A stretch of DNA of 33,732 nucleotides. Origin: Leifsonia virtsii (lineage in GTDB: Bacteria; Actinomycetota; Actinomycetes; Actinomycetales; Microbacteriaceae). The translations under genes were made by a program, and so were the position numbers. Of this stretch, positions 16,404 to 24,351 are shown one piece after another. Positions within the stretch are counted from its first letter, which is position 1, and every line of letters begins with the position of its first letter. The notes under the pieces were generated by a model, which saw nothing but the letters and a program-made list of their open reading frames with translations, ran no database searches and was not told the origin of the DNA. The DNA is taken from the NCBI RefSeq assembly GCF_030433675.1, contig NZ_JAROCB010000009.1:1-33732 (forward strand), written 5' to 3'.

Positions 16404-17171
16404 ATGCCCATCGAAGACGCGTTCCCGCACGGCACCCCGATCTGGGTCGACCACCAGAGTCGCGACCAGCCCGCCTCCCGCACGTACTACCGCGAGCTGT
16501 TCGGTTGGGAGGTGGGTCCGGCCGACCCGGCTATGGGCGGCTACTCGCTCGCAACCGCGCGTGGAGTGGCCGTGACGACCCTCGGCCCGCTGCCGGACGC
16601 GTCCGTCCCGACAACGTGGACCGTCTACTTCGCCGTCGACGATCTGGAGGCGGCGGCGACCACCGTGCTCGACGCGGGCGGGTCGGTGCTGCTGGCGCCG
16701 GGGGAGACGGTCCCCGGCGTCCGTCTGGCGATCGTCGCGGACCCGGCCGGCGCCGTGTTCGGCCTCTGGCAGCGGCAGGAGCAGAACGCCCCGTGGCTGC
16801 GCGACGAGCCCGGAGCGGTCGACTGGCTGGAACTGGTCGCGGCCGATCCCGCCGCGACCTACCCGTTCTACGAGCGGGTGCTCGGCGTGGGGGTGAGCGA
16901 GATGCGGGTCGGCGACGAGCCGTACGGGCTCTTCGACGTCGGCGACACCAGCGTCGCCGGCGCCTACCGCAGCGACGGAACGGACGAGCCGCACTGGCTG
17001 CTCTACTTCAACGTCGCGGACCTCGACGCCGCCGTCGTCCGCGCCACCGAGCTCGGCGGCACGCTGCGCACCGAACCGCAGTCGGCCGCGGGGGTCGGGC
17101 GCTGGGCCGAGGTCGTCGACCCGCAGGGGGCCGTGTTCGGCCTCCTGGAGCCGGAGCCCGAGCCCGTCTGA
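16404..17171 (+). CDS. Two-domain VOC (glyoxalase/bleomycin-resistance fold) protein
   Basis: 255 residues forming two vicinal-oxygen-chelate repeats. The first (about 8-120) starts [26 protein letters not shown] and ends [11 protein letters not shown]; the second (about 130-250) starts [23 protein letters not shown] and ends [13 protein letters not shown]. The matching ends show an internal duplication. The layout resembles CFP-30/hydroxylase-like two-domain VOC proteins of actinobacteria, whose substrates are mostly unknown. Cytoplasmic. The start is fixed by a leaderless promoter. The C-terminal EPEPEPV is a short acidic repeat. Confidence 0.88.
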   Translation: MPIEDAFPHGTPIWVDHQSRDQPASRTYYRELFGWEVGPADPAMGGYSLATARGVAVTTLGPLPDASVPTTWTVYFAVDDLEAAATTVLDAGGSVLLAPGETVPGVRLAIVADPAGAVFGLWQRQEQNAPWLRDEPGAVDWLELVAADPAATYPFYERVLGVGVSEMRVGDEPYGLFDVGDTSVAGAYRSDGTDEPHWLLYFNVADLDAAVVRATELGGTLRTEPQSAAGVGRWAEVVDPQGAVFGLLEPEPEPV

Positions 17172-17198
17172 GCGGGTCGTCGCGCCCGCCGCCTCTGG

Positions 17199-17293
17199 TA
17201 GACTCTTTCAGTTGCCGTCGAACGGCCGCGGATCAAGAGAGCCCAGGCATACGGCCCCGGGCACCGCGCAACGAACAGAAAGGGGATCCCTCT
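17199..17293 (+). promoter_or_regulatory. rpsO promoter and 5' leader
   Basis: TAGACT (17199-17204) is the likely -10, giving a leader of about 80 nt with several GC-rich short stems and a ribosome site GAAAGGGG before ATG at 17294. S15 represses its own mRNA through leader structures in many bacteria; whether this leader does so cannot be shown from sequence alone. Confidence 0.5.
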
Positions 17294-17563
17294 ATGGCGC
17301 TGGATGCAGACACCAAGAAGGCGATCATCGACGAGTACGCTACCCACCCCGGTGACACCGGATCCCCCGAGGTGCAGGTCGCGATCCTCACCAAGCGGAT
17401 CAAGGACCTCACGGAGCACCTCAAGGAGCACAAGCACGACCACCACTCGCGTCGTGGCCTGCTTCTGCTGGTCGGTCAGCGTCGCCGTCTGCTGGGCTAC
17501 CTGGCGGACATCGACATCAACCGTTACCGCTCGCTGATCGAGCGTCTCGGTCTTCGTCGCTAG
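17294..17563 (+). CDS. rpsO: 30S ribosomal protein S15
   Basis: 89 residues, the normal S15 length. S15 is a primary 16S rRNA-binding protein that starts assembly of the 30S platform. Hallmarks seen: [36 protein letters not shown] (22-57) and the C-terminal [24 protein letters not shown], including the [11 protein letters not shown] helix-turn that contacts rRNA. The ATG is preceded by GAAAGGGG. It has its own promoter and a strong terminator. In most bacteria pnp follows directly; here pnp is about 10.5 kb downstream. Confidence 0.98.
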   Translation: MALDADTKKAIIDEYATHPGDTGSPEVQVAILTKRIKDLTEHLKEHKHDHHSRRGLLLLVGQRRRLLGYLADIDINRYRSLIERLGLRR

Positions 17564-17591
17564 TCGATCGACACCGCGAACTTCTTACAGG

Positions 17592-17624
17592 ACGGGCCGT
17601 CGCCTTCGGGCGGCGGCCCGTTTT
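17592..17624 (+). terminator. Intrinsic terminator of rpsO
   Basis: A 13-bp stem (17592-17604 with 17609-17621, one G-U pair) closes a TTCG tetraloop and is followed by TTTT. This is the most classical terminator in the window. Confidence 0.92.
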
Positions 17625-17639
17625 GGTGTGTTCGAACCC

Positions 17640-17668
17640 TTGGCAACCGATTTACAGCGCTGTAGCGT
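17640..17668 (+). promoter_or_regulatory. Promoter of the GH43 gene with LacI-type operator
   Basis: TTGGCA (17640-17645), a 17-bp spacer, TAGCGT (17663-17668). A perfect 12-bp palindrome TACAGCGCTGTA (17653-17664) sits in the spacer and overlaps the -10. Its AGCGCT core is typical of LacI-family operators, so repression in the absence of a sugar is likely. No LacI gene is in the window. Confidence 0.7.
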
Positions 17669-17703
17669 AGGGCGCACGTCTCGTCTCGAAGGAGAGCCTG
17701 CGC

Positions 17704-19713
17704 ATGCGCCACCGGTCTCGATCCATTCTGTCCGTCCTTACAGCGCTGGCGATCGGTGCGGCGAGCGTCGTCGGTGCCGCCCCCGCAGCGCAGGCCGCTC
17801 CCGCGACCTACAGCAACCCGCTGCCGCTCGACCTGGGCGGCGGCAAGCTCGCCGAGCAGTGCGCCGACCCCGACGTCGTCCGCTCCCATGACCCGGCGGA
17901 TCCGGCCTGGTACCTGTACTGCACGCGCGATGTGATCGACTCCTTGCTGCGCAACCCGGACGGCTCGCTCGTCTCCTCCAGCATCCCGACGTACCGCTCC
18001 ACCGACCTGGTGCACTGGTCCTTCGTCCGCGAGGCGCTGCCCGCCAAGCCCGCCTGGATCGGCGACGGCGACATGTGGGCGCCCGACGTCGCCTACGTCG
18101 GCGGCCGCTACCTGCTCTACTACACAGCCACGAACACCGTGGCCCCGGGCGGCGGCTCGGCGATCGGCGTCGCCACCAGCGACAGCCCGGCGGGACCGTG
18201 GGTCGACTCCGGCGGACCGGTCGTCGAGCCGATGCCGTCGCCCGGGAACGCCGACCCGAACGACCGGCGCTGGGTGTTCGATCCCGAGCTGCTCACCGTC
18301 GGCGGGGTGAACTACCTGTACTTCGGCAGCTACTACGGCGGTCTCTCGGTGCGGCGGCTGAGCGCGGACGGCCTGCACTCCGATCCCGCCAGCCAGGTGC
18401 AGGTCGCCATCTCCAACCGGTACGAGGGAACCCACATCATCGAGCATGACGGCTTCTTCTACCTGCTCGGCTCGGCGACGAACTGCTGCGCGGGCCCGCT
18501 GACCGGTTACGGCGTGTTCGCGGGCCGTTCGACCTCGCCGACGGGCCCGTTCGTGGACCGCACCGGCACCTCCCTGCTCGACTCCCGTGTCGGCGGCACG
18601 CCCGTCCTGCACCAGAACGGCAACCGCTGGATCGGCACGGGGCACGTCACCAGCGCCGTCGATGCGACGGGCCAGCGGTGGATGCTGTACCACGCCGTCG
18701 ACCGCACCGACCCGTACGTGGCGGGCGGCGGGACGTACACCAAGCGGCCGGTCCTGATGGATCCGCTCGACTGGCGGGACGGCTGGCCGGTGGTCCGCGG
18801 CGGAGCCGGACCCTCGGACGGCCCGCAGCCTGCGCCGGTCGTGACCCCCGGGCAGCCCGCCGCCTACGCGCCGACGTTCGTGTCGCCTCCCGCCGTCGGC
18901 CCCAAGCTTCCGGCGTTCTCGGACGAGTTCGGCGGCCACGCGATGGACCCGGCGTGGACCTGGCTGCGCGACCCCGGCCCCACGACGCGCACCGTGGCCG
19001 GCGGAGCCCTGCGCTGGCAGACCCAGCAGGCCGACCTCGGACCGGACCCGGGAGCGGCGGGTCTCCCGCTGCGCGCGCTGCCGAGCGGCGATTACACCGT
19101 CGTGGCGCGTGTCTCCAGCACCGTCCCGCGAGACGGCTGCTGCCAGAACTACGCGCAGGGCGGCCTGGTGGTCTACCAGGACGACGCCGACTTCGTGAAG
19201 CTCTCCGTCACCTCCATCTGGGAGACCCGGCAGACCGAGTTCGGCAAGCGCGAGACGGCGGAGGGACCGGGTTATCCGACCTACGGCAACGCGGTGGGCG
19301 GGCCGGTGGGCGAGTGGACGCTGCTGCGGCTCGGTCGCACGCACACCGCGACCGAGAACGTCTACCGGGCGTGGACGAGCATCGACGAGGGGGCGACCTG
19401 GGACGAGGCGGGCGTCTGGACCACGCCGCTGTCTGCCACCCCGCCCCGGCTCGGACTGGTGTCGATGGCGGCGGCCGGCTTCACGACGACCTTCGACTAC
19501 GTCCGGGTCTACGGCGAGCGGCCAGGGCGGGGCAGCGGCGCCGCCGCCGCGGACGCCGCGCTCCAGCCGACCGTCGAGTTGGCGGCCACCGGGGCGCCGT
19601 CGGCGGCGGTGGCGCCCGCGCTCGTGGGTCTCGGCCTCCTCGGGTCGGGCGCCGGCGCGTGGGCGGCGACGCGCCTCCGGACACCGGGCGCGCGGTCCGT
19701 GCGCGGGCGCTGA
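17704..19713 (+). CDS. Secreted, LAATG-anchored glycoside hydrolase family 43 protein
   Basis: 669 residues. A Sec signal peptide (1-31, ending AAQA) is followed by a five-bladed propeller GH43 domain (about 35-370) with the candidate catalytic base Asp55 (CADPDVV), pKa-modulating Asp193 (WVFDPELL) and acid Glu241 (RYEGTHII). A concanavalin/laminin-G-like domain follows (about 395-612). LAATG (626-630), a hydrophobic helix and a basic tail make a class E sortase signal. It should release arabinose- or xylose-type residues from plant polysaccharide at the cell surface; the exact bond is uncertain. ATG at 17704 has GAAGGAG upstream. The promoter holds a LacI-type operator. No sugar transporter is adjacent. 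Confidence 0.9.
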   Translation: MRHRSRSILSVLTALAIGAASVVGAAPAAQAAPATYSNPLPLDLGGGKLAEQCADPDVVRSHDPADPAWYLYCTRDVIDSLLRNPDGSLVSSSIPTYRSTDLVHWSFVREALPAKPAWIGDGDMWAPDVAYVGGRYLLYYTATNTVAPGGGSAIGVATSDSPAGPWVDSGGPVVEPMPSPGNADPNDRRWVFDPELLTVGGVNYLYFGSYYGGLSVRRLSADGLHSDPASQVQVAISNRYEGTHIIEHDGFFYLLGSATNCCAGPLTGYGVFAGRSTSPTGPFVDRTGTSLLDSRVGGTPVLHQNGNRWIGTGHVTSAVDATGQRWMLYHAVDRTDPYVAGGGTYTKRPVLMDPLDWRDGWPVVRGGAGPSDGPQPAPVVTPGQPAAYAPTFVSPPAVGPKLPAFSDEFGGHAMDPAWTWLRDPGPTTRTVAGGALRWQTQQADLGPDPGAAGLPLRALPSGDYTVVARVSSTVPRDGCCQNYAQGGLVVYQDDADFVKLSVTSIWETRQTEFGKRETAEGPGYPTYGNAVGGPVGEWTLLRLGRTHTATENVYRAWTSIDEGATWDEAGVWTTPLSATPPRLGLVSMAAAGFTTTFDYVRVYGERPGRGSGAAAADAALQPTVELAATGAPSAAVAPALVGLGLLGSGAGAWAATRLRTPGARSVRGR

Positions 19714-19735
19714 GGTCGCCGCGCCGCTCCCGACG

Positions 19736-20536
19736 CTAGGGCCGGCCGCCCGACGCCTCGTAGGCGTCGAGGGCGCGCTGCAGCAGCGTCTCGCGGTCGA
19801 GGCCGGTCGTGGCGGAGAGCGCGGCGATGCGGCCGTCGAGCGTGGGCGTCGACGGGGCCGCGGGTGCGGCCTCGACGGCGTCGACGGCCCCGCCGCGCAG
19901 CAACCGTGCCAGCACCGGGAGCGCCACGACGCCGAGCGCGTCCACGATCCCGACGACGCCGAAGAGCCGCCAGTACAGGTCGCCCGCGCCGCTGCCCGGG
20001 ATGGCGCCCTCGGTCAGGATCGGCAGCACCAGCATGAGCGCGACCACCGAGGCGGCCGCGATCGTGACTGGCAGGCCGACGCGCACGATCGTGTGACGGC
20101 GGCGGCCGGCGAGCAGCAGGAGCAGGTTCACCTGGGCCAGCGTGAGCGCGACGATCCCGGCCGTGCCGAACCAGCGGAAGGCCTGCCCGAGCAGCTGCCA
20201 CGAGCCCGTGCCCCACGGGACCCAGACCAGCACGAGCCCGAGGACGAGCGCGACGGCGCTGATCGCGAGCCCGACGAACCCGACCGCCCGCACCGGACGC
20301 GACACGACGGCGAGGTGACAGAGCGAGACCGAGCTGAACACGCCGATCAGCAGCGTGGTCAGGATCACACGCCCCTGGGTCTCGCCGAAGCCGCTCGTCA
20401 GCAGCACGACGCACCCGACGAGCGCGGTCACCGAGAAGGAGACGATGAGGACGACGACGGCGGCCCTCCGGATGCCCCTCAGCGCATCCGGGCGTTCGAC
20501 CGCCGGCGGGCGAGGGTCGGGGATCCGTGCGGTCAC
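19736..20536 (-). CDS. Hypothetical membrane protein with six predicted helices
   Basis: 266 residues with about six hydrophobic helices between 24 and 225 (for example AVVVLIVSFSVTALVGCVVLL, LPVTIAAASVVALMLVLPIL), a cytoplasmic N-terminus rich in Pro/Arg, and a soluble C-terminal tail (about 226-266) reading LDGRIAALSATTGLDRETLLQRALDAYEASGG. That tail resembles a short ribbon-helix-helix or coiled segment. I do not recognise a family. GTG start with GAGGAG upstream. It follows the 55-residue gene by 9 bp and the LtrA-like gene, so all three are probably one operon. Confidence 0.75.
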   Translation of the reverse strand: MTARIPDPRPPAVERPDALRGIRRAAVVVLIVSFSVTALVGCVVLLTSGFGETQGRVILTTLLIGVFSSVSLCHLAVVSRPVRAVGFVGLAISAVALVLGLVLVWVPWGTGSWQLLGQAFRWFGTAGIVALTLAQVNLLLLLAGRRRHTIVRVGLPVTIAAASVVALMLVLPILTEGAIPGSGAGDLYWRLFGVVGIVDALGVVALPVLARLLRGGAVDAVEAAPAAPSTPTLDGRIAALSATTGLDRETLLQRALDAYEASGGRP

Positions 20537-20545
20537 AGGGGCTCC

Positions 20546-20713
20546 TCAGCGGTGCTCGGGGTCGGCGCCCGGCCGCACGGCGGCGTCGTCGCGCAGGTCG
20601 ATACGGCGGCGGCCCTCGTCGCCCTCGGTGACGTCGATGCGCGGCGCGGCGTCGTCCTCGTCGGCCTTGGGGGCGGTGGTCAGCTGGTCGGCGCGGTCGT
20701 CTCGCTGGCTCAT
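20546..20713 (-). CDS. Small acidic hydrophilic protein (55 aa)
   Basis: 55 residues, highly charged (MSQRDDRADQL start, DEDDAA and RRRIDLRDD inside), with no hydrophobic segment, so probably disordered. The ATG has GGGAGAG about 9 nt upstream. It lies between the LtrA-like gene (26 bp upstream) and the six-helix membrane protein gene (9 bp downstream). Function unknown; the tight spacing is the main support for it being a gene. Confidence 0.6.
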   Translation of the reverse strand: MSQRDDRADQLTTAPKADEDDAAPRIDVTEGDEGRRRIDLRDDAAVRPGADPEHR

Positions 20714-20739
20714 CCTCCGACTCTCCCGCGGTCCGGCCG

Positions 20740-21927
20740 TCACGGCAAGGCCGCGCGCCGTGCCGCCGCGGCGCGGTCGAGCAGCGTGGCCGCGACGAGC
20801 CCGGAGGCGACCAGCGCGATCCCGACCGTCACGCCGACCAGCCCGAGCACCGGGGAGGCGAGCGGGAGCGCCAGGATGAGCACGAGCGCGACGCCGGTCT
20901 TGAGCGGCCGGATGACGACCTCTGGCACCAGGGGAGCGTGCAGCACGTAGAGCATCAGCAGGAACAGTGCCACCGGCACGGCGATCGCGTACTCGACGGC
21001 CGTGTTCATCGCCCCCGAGTCCGCCGCGCCCTCCTGCACCGCCACCTCGAGGCCCGCCCCGAGCGCCGCCAGGGACGCGAAGACGACGTAGTGCCCGTAG
21101 CCCCAGTAGAACGACCGCCCACGCCGCGATTGCAGGCCCTCCGCCGCGGGCTCCAGGAAGTACAGCCACCACAGCGCGAAGAGCAGCACGAGGGCGGCGG
21201 CGGCGATCCACACCAGGGCGGCAGAGAAGCCGGACTGCGCGAGCGCGTTCTGCACGCCGACCGCGGACGCCGACACCGACTCGCCCAGCACGATGATCGT
21301 GAACAGCCCGTAGCGCTCCGCGATGTGGTGCGGATGCCAGGTCGTCATGCCCGGCCGCTCCGCCCACAGCGGCACGGGGAGCTCCAGCACGGCCAGGACC
21401 GGGAACATCCACACCGCGATCTGCGGCGGGACGAAGCCCCACGCCACCCAGAGCACCTGCACGGCCGCGACGCCGAACGCGTAGCGGAGGGCCGTCTTCC
21501 GCCCCTCCGGGTGCTCGGCCGCGGCGCGCAGCCATTGGCCCACCAGCGCGAGTCGCATGATCAGGTAGCCGACGATGATCGCCACGAAGTTGTCGTCGTC
21601 GAACGCGGCAGGGACGCCCGCGGCGAGCACCAGGACCCCGCCCATCTGGACGAGCGTCATCAGCCGGTAGGGCACGTCGTCGGTGTCGTAGGCCGAGGCG
21701 AACCAGGTGAAGTTCATCCACGCCCACCAGATCGCGAAGAAGACCATGCAGTAGAACGGCAGCTTCGAGAGGATGTGCCCCTCCTCGCCCGCGAGGGCGA
21801 GCCGGCCGGCGACCTGCGCGATCGCCACGACGAACGTCAGGTCGAACAGCAGCTCGAGGGGGCTGGACACGCGGTGCCGCTCGTCGGTGGAGCGCCCGGT
21901 CATCGGGATGCGGAAGGCAGCGGTCAT
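20740..21927 (-). CDS. ltrA: Low-temperature-requirement A (LtrA) family membrane protein
   Basis: 395 residues, polytopic, with about ten membrane helices. The family signature is seen as SSPLELLFDLTFVVAIAQVA (about 20-39), then FFAIWWAWMNFTWFASAYDTDD and HHIAERYGLFTIIVLGES (about 200-217). LtrA was named from a Listeria mutant unable to grow in the cold; its biochemical role is not known. Start: ATG at 21927, with TATGCT 7 nt upstream on the minus strand, a leaderless signature. An in-frame ATG just upstream lies inside the promoter. First gene of a likely three-gene operon. Confidence 0.88.
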   Translation of the reverse strand: MTAAFRIPMTGRSTDERHRVSSPLELLFDLTFVVAIAQVAGRLALAGEEGHILSKLPFYCMVFFAIWWAWMNFTWFASAYDTDDVPYRLMTLVQMGGVLVLAAGVPAAFDDDNFVAIIVGYLIMRLALVGQWLRAAAEHPEGRKTALRYAFGVAAVQVLWVAWGFVPPQIAVWMFPVLAVLELPVPLWAERPGMTTWHPHHIAERYGLFTIIVLGESVSASAVGVQNALAQSGFSAALVWIAAAALVLLFALWWLYFLEPAAEGLQSRRGRSFYWGYGHYVVFASLAALGAGLEVAVQEGAADSGAMNTAVEYAIAVPVALFLLMLYVLHAPLVPEVVIRPLKTGVALVLILALPLASPVLGLVGVTVGIALVASGLVAATLLDRAAAARRAALP

Positions 21928-21934
21928 GTGCGCC

Positions 21935-21945
21935 AGCATAGGAGG
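21935..21945. promoter_or_regulatory. Overlapping divergent -10 region of ltrA and the VanZ gene
   Basis: AGCATA (21935-21940) reads TATGCT on the minus strand, 7 nt before the ltrA start. The overlapping plus-strand CAGCAT (21934-21939) is 6 nt before the VanZ ATG at 21946. Only 18 bp separate the two start codons, so two polymerases could not bind at once. Confidence 0.5.
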
Positions 21946-22425
21946 ATGCGCCGACGTCCCGTGCTGTCCGTGCTGACCGCCGTCTATCTGGCCGCCGTCG
22001 CCTACATCACCCTCAACCCGGTGCCAGGCGACCCCGCGGGGAATCCGCTGCTGCGCTCGCTGCTGCGCACGGTCTCCGCCCTGCCGGGTCTCGGCTGGGT
22101 GGACTACGCGGTGGCAGAGTTCGGCGCCAACATCCTGCTGTTCGTTCCGATGGGCCTCCTGTTCACGCTGCTGCTCGGCGCGTGGCGCTGGTGGCTCGCA
22201 GTGACGATCGGGGTCGCGTCGACGCTCGGGATCGAGTTCGTGCAGCTGTTCCTGCCCGCCCGGTTCACGGACGTGCGCGACCTGCTCGCGAACACGCTCG
22301 GCACGCTGGTCGGCGTGGGCGTCGCGCTCCTGGTCACGGCGTGGCGCCGGCGTGCAGGCCGCCCGCCGCGCCCGCGGCGTGGCGGCCGGGGTGCACCGTC
22401 CCGAAGGCCGCCCGTCGCAGGGTGA
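21946..22425 (+). CDS. VanZ-family membrane protein
   Basis: 159 residues with four hydrophobic helices (about 7-24, 58-79, 83-103, 117-132). The VanZ-like core reads AEFGANILLFVPMG (57-70), GIEFVQLFLPARFTDVRDLLANTLGTLVG (95-123). VanZ confers low teicoplanin resistance in enterococci; most actinobacterial homologues have no known role. The tail after residue 134 is strongly basic ([16 protein letters not shown]). The last 92 bp overlap, tail to tail, the 3' end of the minus-strand reductase gene. Start ATG at 21946. Confidence 0.85.
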   Translation: MRRRPVLSVLTAVYLAAVAYITLNPVPGDPAGNPLLRSLLRTVSALPGLGWVDYAVAEFGANILLFVPMGLLFTLLLGAWRWWLAVTIGVASTLGIEFVQLFLPARFTDVRDLLANTLGTLVGVGVALLVTAWRRRAGRPPRPRRGGRGAPSRRPPVAG

Positions 22426-22999
22426 GCGCGAGCGCGCCCCCGTCGAGCACGCCGGAACCGGCGGGATCGACGTGGTACATCGCCGGGATGGCGCCGTTCT
22501 CGAACAACCGCTTGCCCTGGCCGACGACGACCGGCACCTGCACCAGGCGGTAGACGTCGACCAGCCCGGCGTCGTGCAGCGCACGCGCGAGCCGCCAGCT
22601 GCCGTGCACCTGCAGCTCGCGGCCCGGCTGCTCCTTCAGGATGCGCACCGACTCGACCGGGTCGCCCGGCAGCACGATCACGGGCAGCCAGCCGATCTGC
22701 TGCTCGGTCAGGGTCGTGCTGACCACGAACGTGCGCCCGAACTTCATCGCGCTCGCCACGACGTCGTCGGGGTCGCCGACGCGCGCCCAGTGCTCGCGCA
22801 TCCGCTCGAACGTGTTCCGGCCGAGCAGCAGGGCGTCGGCCTCGCCCATCCAGCCGCACGCCGCCGCGTCGAGGGCGGGGGAGGCGTGCGGCACCAGCCA
22901 GCCGCCGCGGGTGAATCCGCCGCTGCGGTCCTCGTCGGTCGCCGCCGGACCCTGCACGACGCCGTCGAGACTGACGAACGCGTTCACGCTGAGGAGCAT
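22334..22999 (-). CDS. RibD-C / dihydrofolate-reductase-like protein
   Basis: 221 residues of the dihydrofolate-reductase-like fold: MLLSVNAFVSLDGVVQGP start, LLLGRNTFERMREHW (about 67-81, NADPH-binding region), LQVHGSWRLARALHDAGLVD (about 122-141) and GQGKRLFENG. This group is common in actinobacteria and is an NADPH-dependent reductase of unknown substrate, not the housekeeping DHFR. The ATG at 22999 has GGAAGGGGG upstream; a TAGCGT (plus 23037-23042) may be its -10. The C-terminal part overlaps the VanZ gene on the other strand. Confidence 0.85.
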   Translation of the reverse strand: MLLSVNAFVSLDGVVQGPAATDEDRSGGFTRGGWLVPHASPALDAAACGWMGEADALLLGRNTFERMREHWARVGDPDDVVASAMKFGRTFVVSTTLTEQQIGWLPVIVLPGDPVESVRILKEQPGRELQVHGSWRLARALHDAGLVDVYRLVQVPVVVGQGKRLFENGAIPAMYHVDPAGSGVLDGGALALTLRRAAFGTVHPGRHAAGAAGGLHAGATP

Positions 23000-23187
23000 G
23001 GCGCCCCCTTCCTTTGCCCTGGACCCGTTGACCTGGACGCTAGCGCGCCACCCCGCCCGCTGTCGCCACAGTTGTTTCGCCGCCGCCGCCGGCAGCGACT
23101 GCGGTGCTACGGAACAAGTGCGGCTGCGCGAGCGGGCGCGCAGGTTCCGACAGGCCGCAGTCACCCGGCGCACGCCGCGGACGGTCG

Positions 23188-23193
23188 TAGGGT
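23188..23193 (+). promoter_or_regulatory. -10 element (TAGGGT) of the fructosamine-kinase-like gene
   Basis: TAGGGT, then GGCCGG, then GTG at 23200: the 6-nt leaderless arrangement. Confidence 0.6.
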
Positions 23194-23199
23194 GGCCGG

Positions 23200-23967
23200 G
23201 TGGACACGGTGGTGAAGCAGCGCGCGGACGCGCCGGACGGGTTCTTCGGGGCCGAGGCGGCAGGGCTGCGCTGGCTGGGCGAGCCGGCGGCCGACGGGGG
23301 AGCCCGCGTGGTGCGCGTCGTGGCGGCCGGGCCCGGCCGGATCGAGCTGGAGCGCATCCACGAGTGGCGCCCGACTCCGGCCGCCGCGCGCGCGTTCGGG
23401 GCGGCGCTCGCCGTGACGCACGCCGCGGGCGCTGCCGCCTTCGGGGCGCCGCCGGACGGCTGGGACGGGCCGCTGTTCATCGGGCGGCGGCCGCTCCCGG
23501 TCGCGCACGAGACCGGCTGGGGCCGGTTCTACGCCCGCGACCGGGTGCTCCCGTACCTGTCGATCGCCGTGGAGGCGGGCGGCGTGACGGCGTCGCAGTT
23601 GCCGGTGATCCGGGAGGCGGTCGACCGGGTCGCGGCGGGGGAGTTCGACGACGACGAACCGCCCGCGCGCCTGCACGGCGACCTGTGGAACGGCAACCTG
23701 CTCTGGGACGACGGCGGCGGCGTGCTGATCGACCCGGCGGCGCACGGCGGCCACCGGGAGACGGACCTGGCGATGCTCGCCCTCTTCGGTGCGCCGTACC
23801 TGGAGGAGGTCGTCGCGGGCTACGACGCCGCCCGGCCGCTGCGGGCCGGGTGGCGGGACCGCATCCCGCTGCACCAGCTGCACCCGCTCGCCGTGCACGC
23901 CGCCGGCCACGGGCCCGCATACGGCGTCGCGCTCGCCGACGCCGCCCGGGCGACGCTCGCCCTCTGA
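23200..23967 (+). CDS. Fructosamine/ketosamine-3-kinase family protein
   Basis: 255 residues with an aminoglycoside-phosphotransferase-like kinase fold. The catalytic loop RLHGDLWNGNLLW gives Asp161 and Asn166, and the metal-binding LIDPAAHGGHRETDLAM gives Asp178, the typical FN3K layout. The family phosphorylates ketosamines on glycated proteins or small molecules and so destabilises them. The N-lobe (1-85) is short for a full kinase lobe but normal for bacterial members. The start is a GTG set by a leaderless promoter; the 200 bp upstream hold nothing else I recognise. Confidence 0.88.
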   Translation: MDTVVKQRADAPDGFFGAEAAGLRWLGEPAADGGARVVRVVAAGPGRIELERIHEWRPTPAAARAFGAALAVTHAAGAAAFGAPPDGWDGPLFIGRRPLPVAHETGWGRFYARDRVLPYLSIAVEAGGVTASQLPVIREAVDRVAAGEFDDDEPPARLHGDLWNGNLLWDDGGGVLIDPAAHGGHRETDLAMLALFGAPYLEEVVAGYDAARPLRAGWRDRIPLHQLHPLAVHAAGHGPAYGVALADAARATLAL

Positions 23968-24024
23968 AGGTCGGCGCACAGCATCCTGAACCTCACTTCA
24001 CACCGGGCCGGGAACGCGGGATGA

Positions 24025-24038
24025 TTGCGCTATCGCAA
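24025..24038. promoter_or_regulatory. Small palindrome before the 77-aa gene
   Basis: TTGCG-CTAT-CGCAA lies about 18 bp upstream of the start codon and just before the ribosome site. It could be an operator or a 5' hairpin. Confidence 0.35.
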
Positions 24039-24056
24039 CTGAAGGAGGCGAGGACG

Positions 24057-24290
24057 ATGACAGAACGCGGAGAACGCGACCTCGTCGAAGGCCGCTACAC
24101 GCAGGCGCAGCCGGAGACGGCGGAGCCGCGGCGCGTGCACGGCCGGTACACCGGCACCGACGACGACCCGGTCGAGCAGGAGACGCTCGGCGCCTACGTC
24201 GGCGCCCAGCACGACGGCGAGCCGCCGCTCGTGCGCAGCACCCGGCAGCGCATCGGCGACTACCCGCGCGCCGATCACGACGCCCGCTGA
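24057..24290 (+). CDS. Small hydrophilic protein with repeated GRYT motif (77 aa)
   Basis: 77 residues, very polar, with no membrane or signal segment. Two similar blocks, VEGRYTQ (10-16) and VHGRYTG (27-33), lie 17 residues apart; the C-terminal half ends RQRIGDYPRADHDAR. The ATG has AAGGAGG about 9 nt upstream, a good ribosome site and the best evidence for the gene. I do not know a function. Convergent with the DUF779 gene, with a shared hairpin terminator between them. Confidence 0.75.
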   Translation: MTERGERDLVEGRYTQAQPETAEPRRVHGRYTGTDDDPVEQETLGAYVGAQHDGEPPLVRSTRQRIGDYPRADHDAR

Positions 24291-24296
24291 GTGATC

Positions 24297-24338
24297 GCGG
24301 GAGGACGCCGGTCGCGCCTCGATGCGACGCCCTCCCGC
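24297..24338. terminator. Bidirectional hairpin between the 77-aa and DUF779 genes
   Basis: GCGGGAGG (24297-24304) pairs with CCTCCCGC (24331-24338), and inside it GTCGC (24311-24315) pairs with GCGAC (24324-24328). It lies between convergent stops at 24290 and 24352. Confidence 0.65.
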
Positions 24339-24351
24339 AGCTCGTCACCGG

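Noticed and set aside
17199-17293. Known riboswitch in the rpsO leader
   Set aside because: No ligand-riboswitch core that I recognise; S15 autoregulation is more likely, but unproven.
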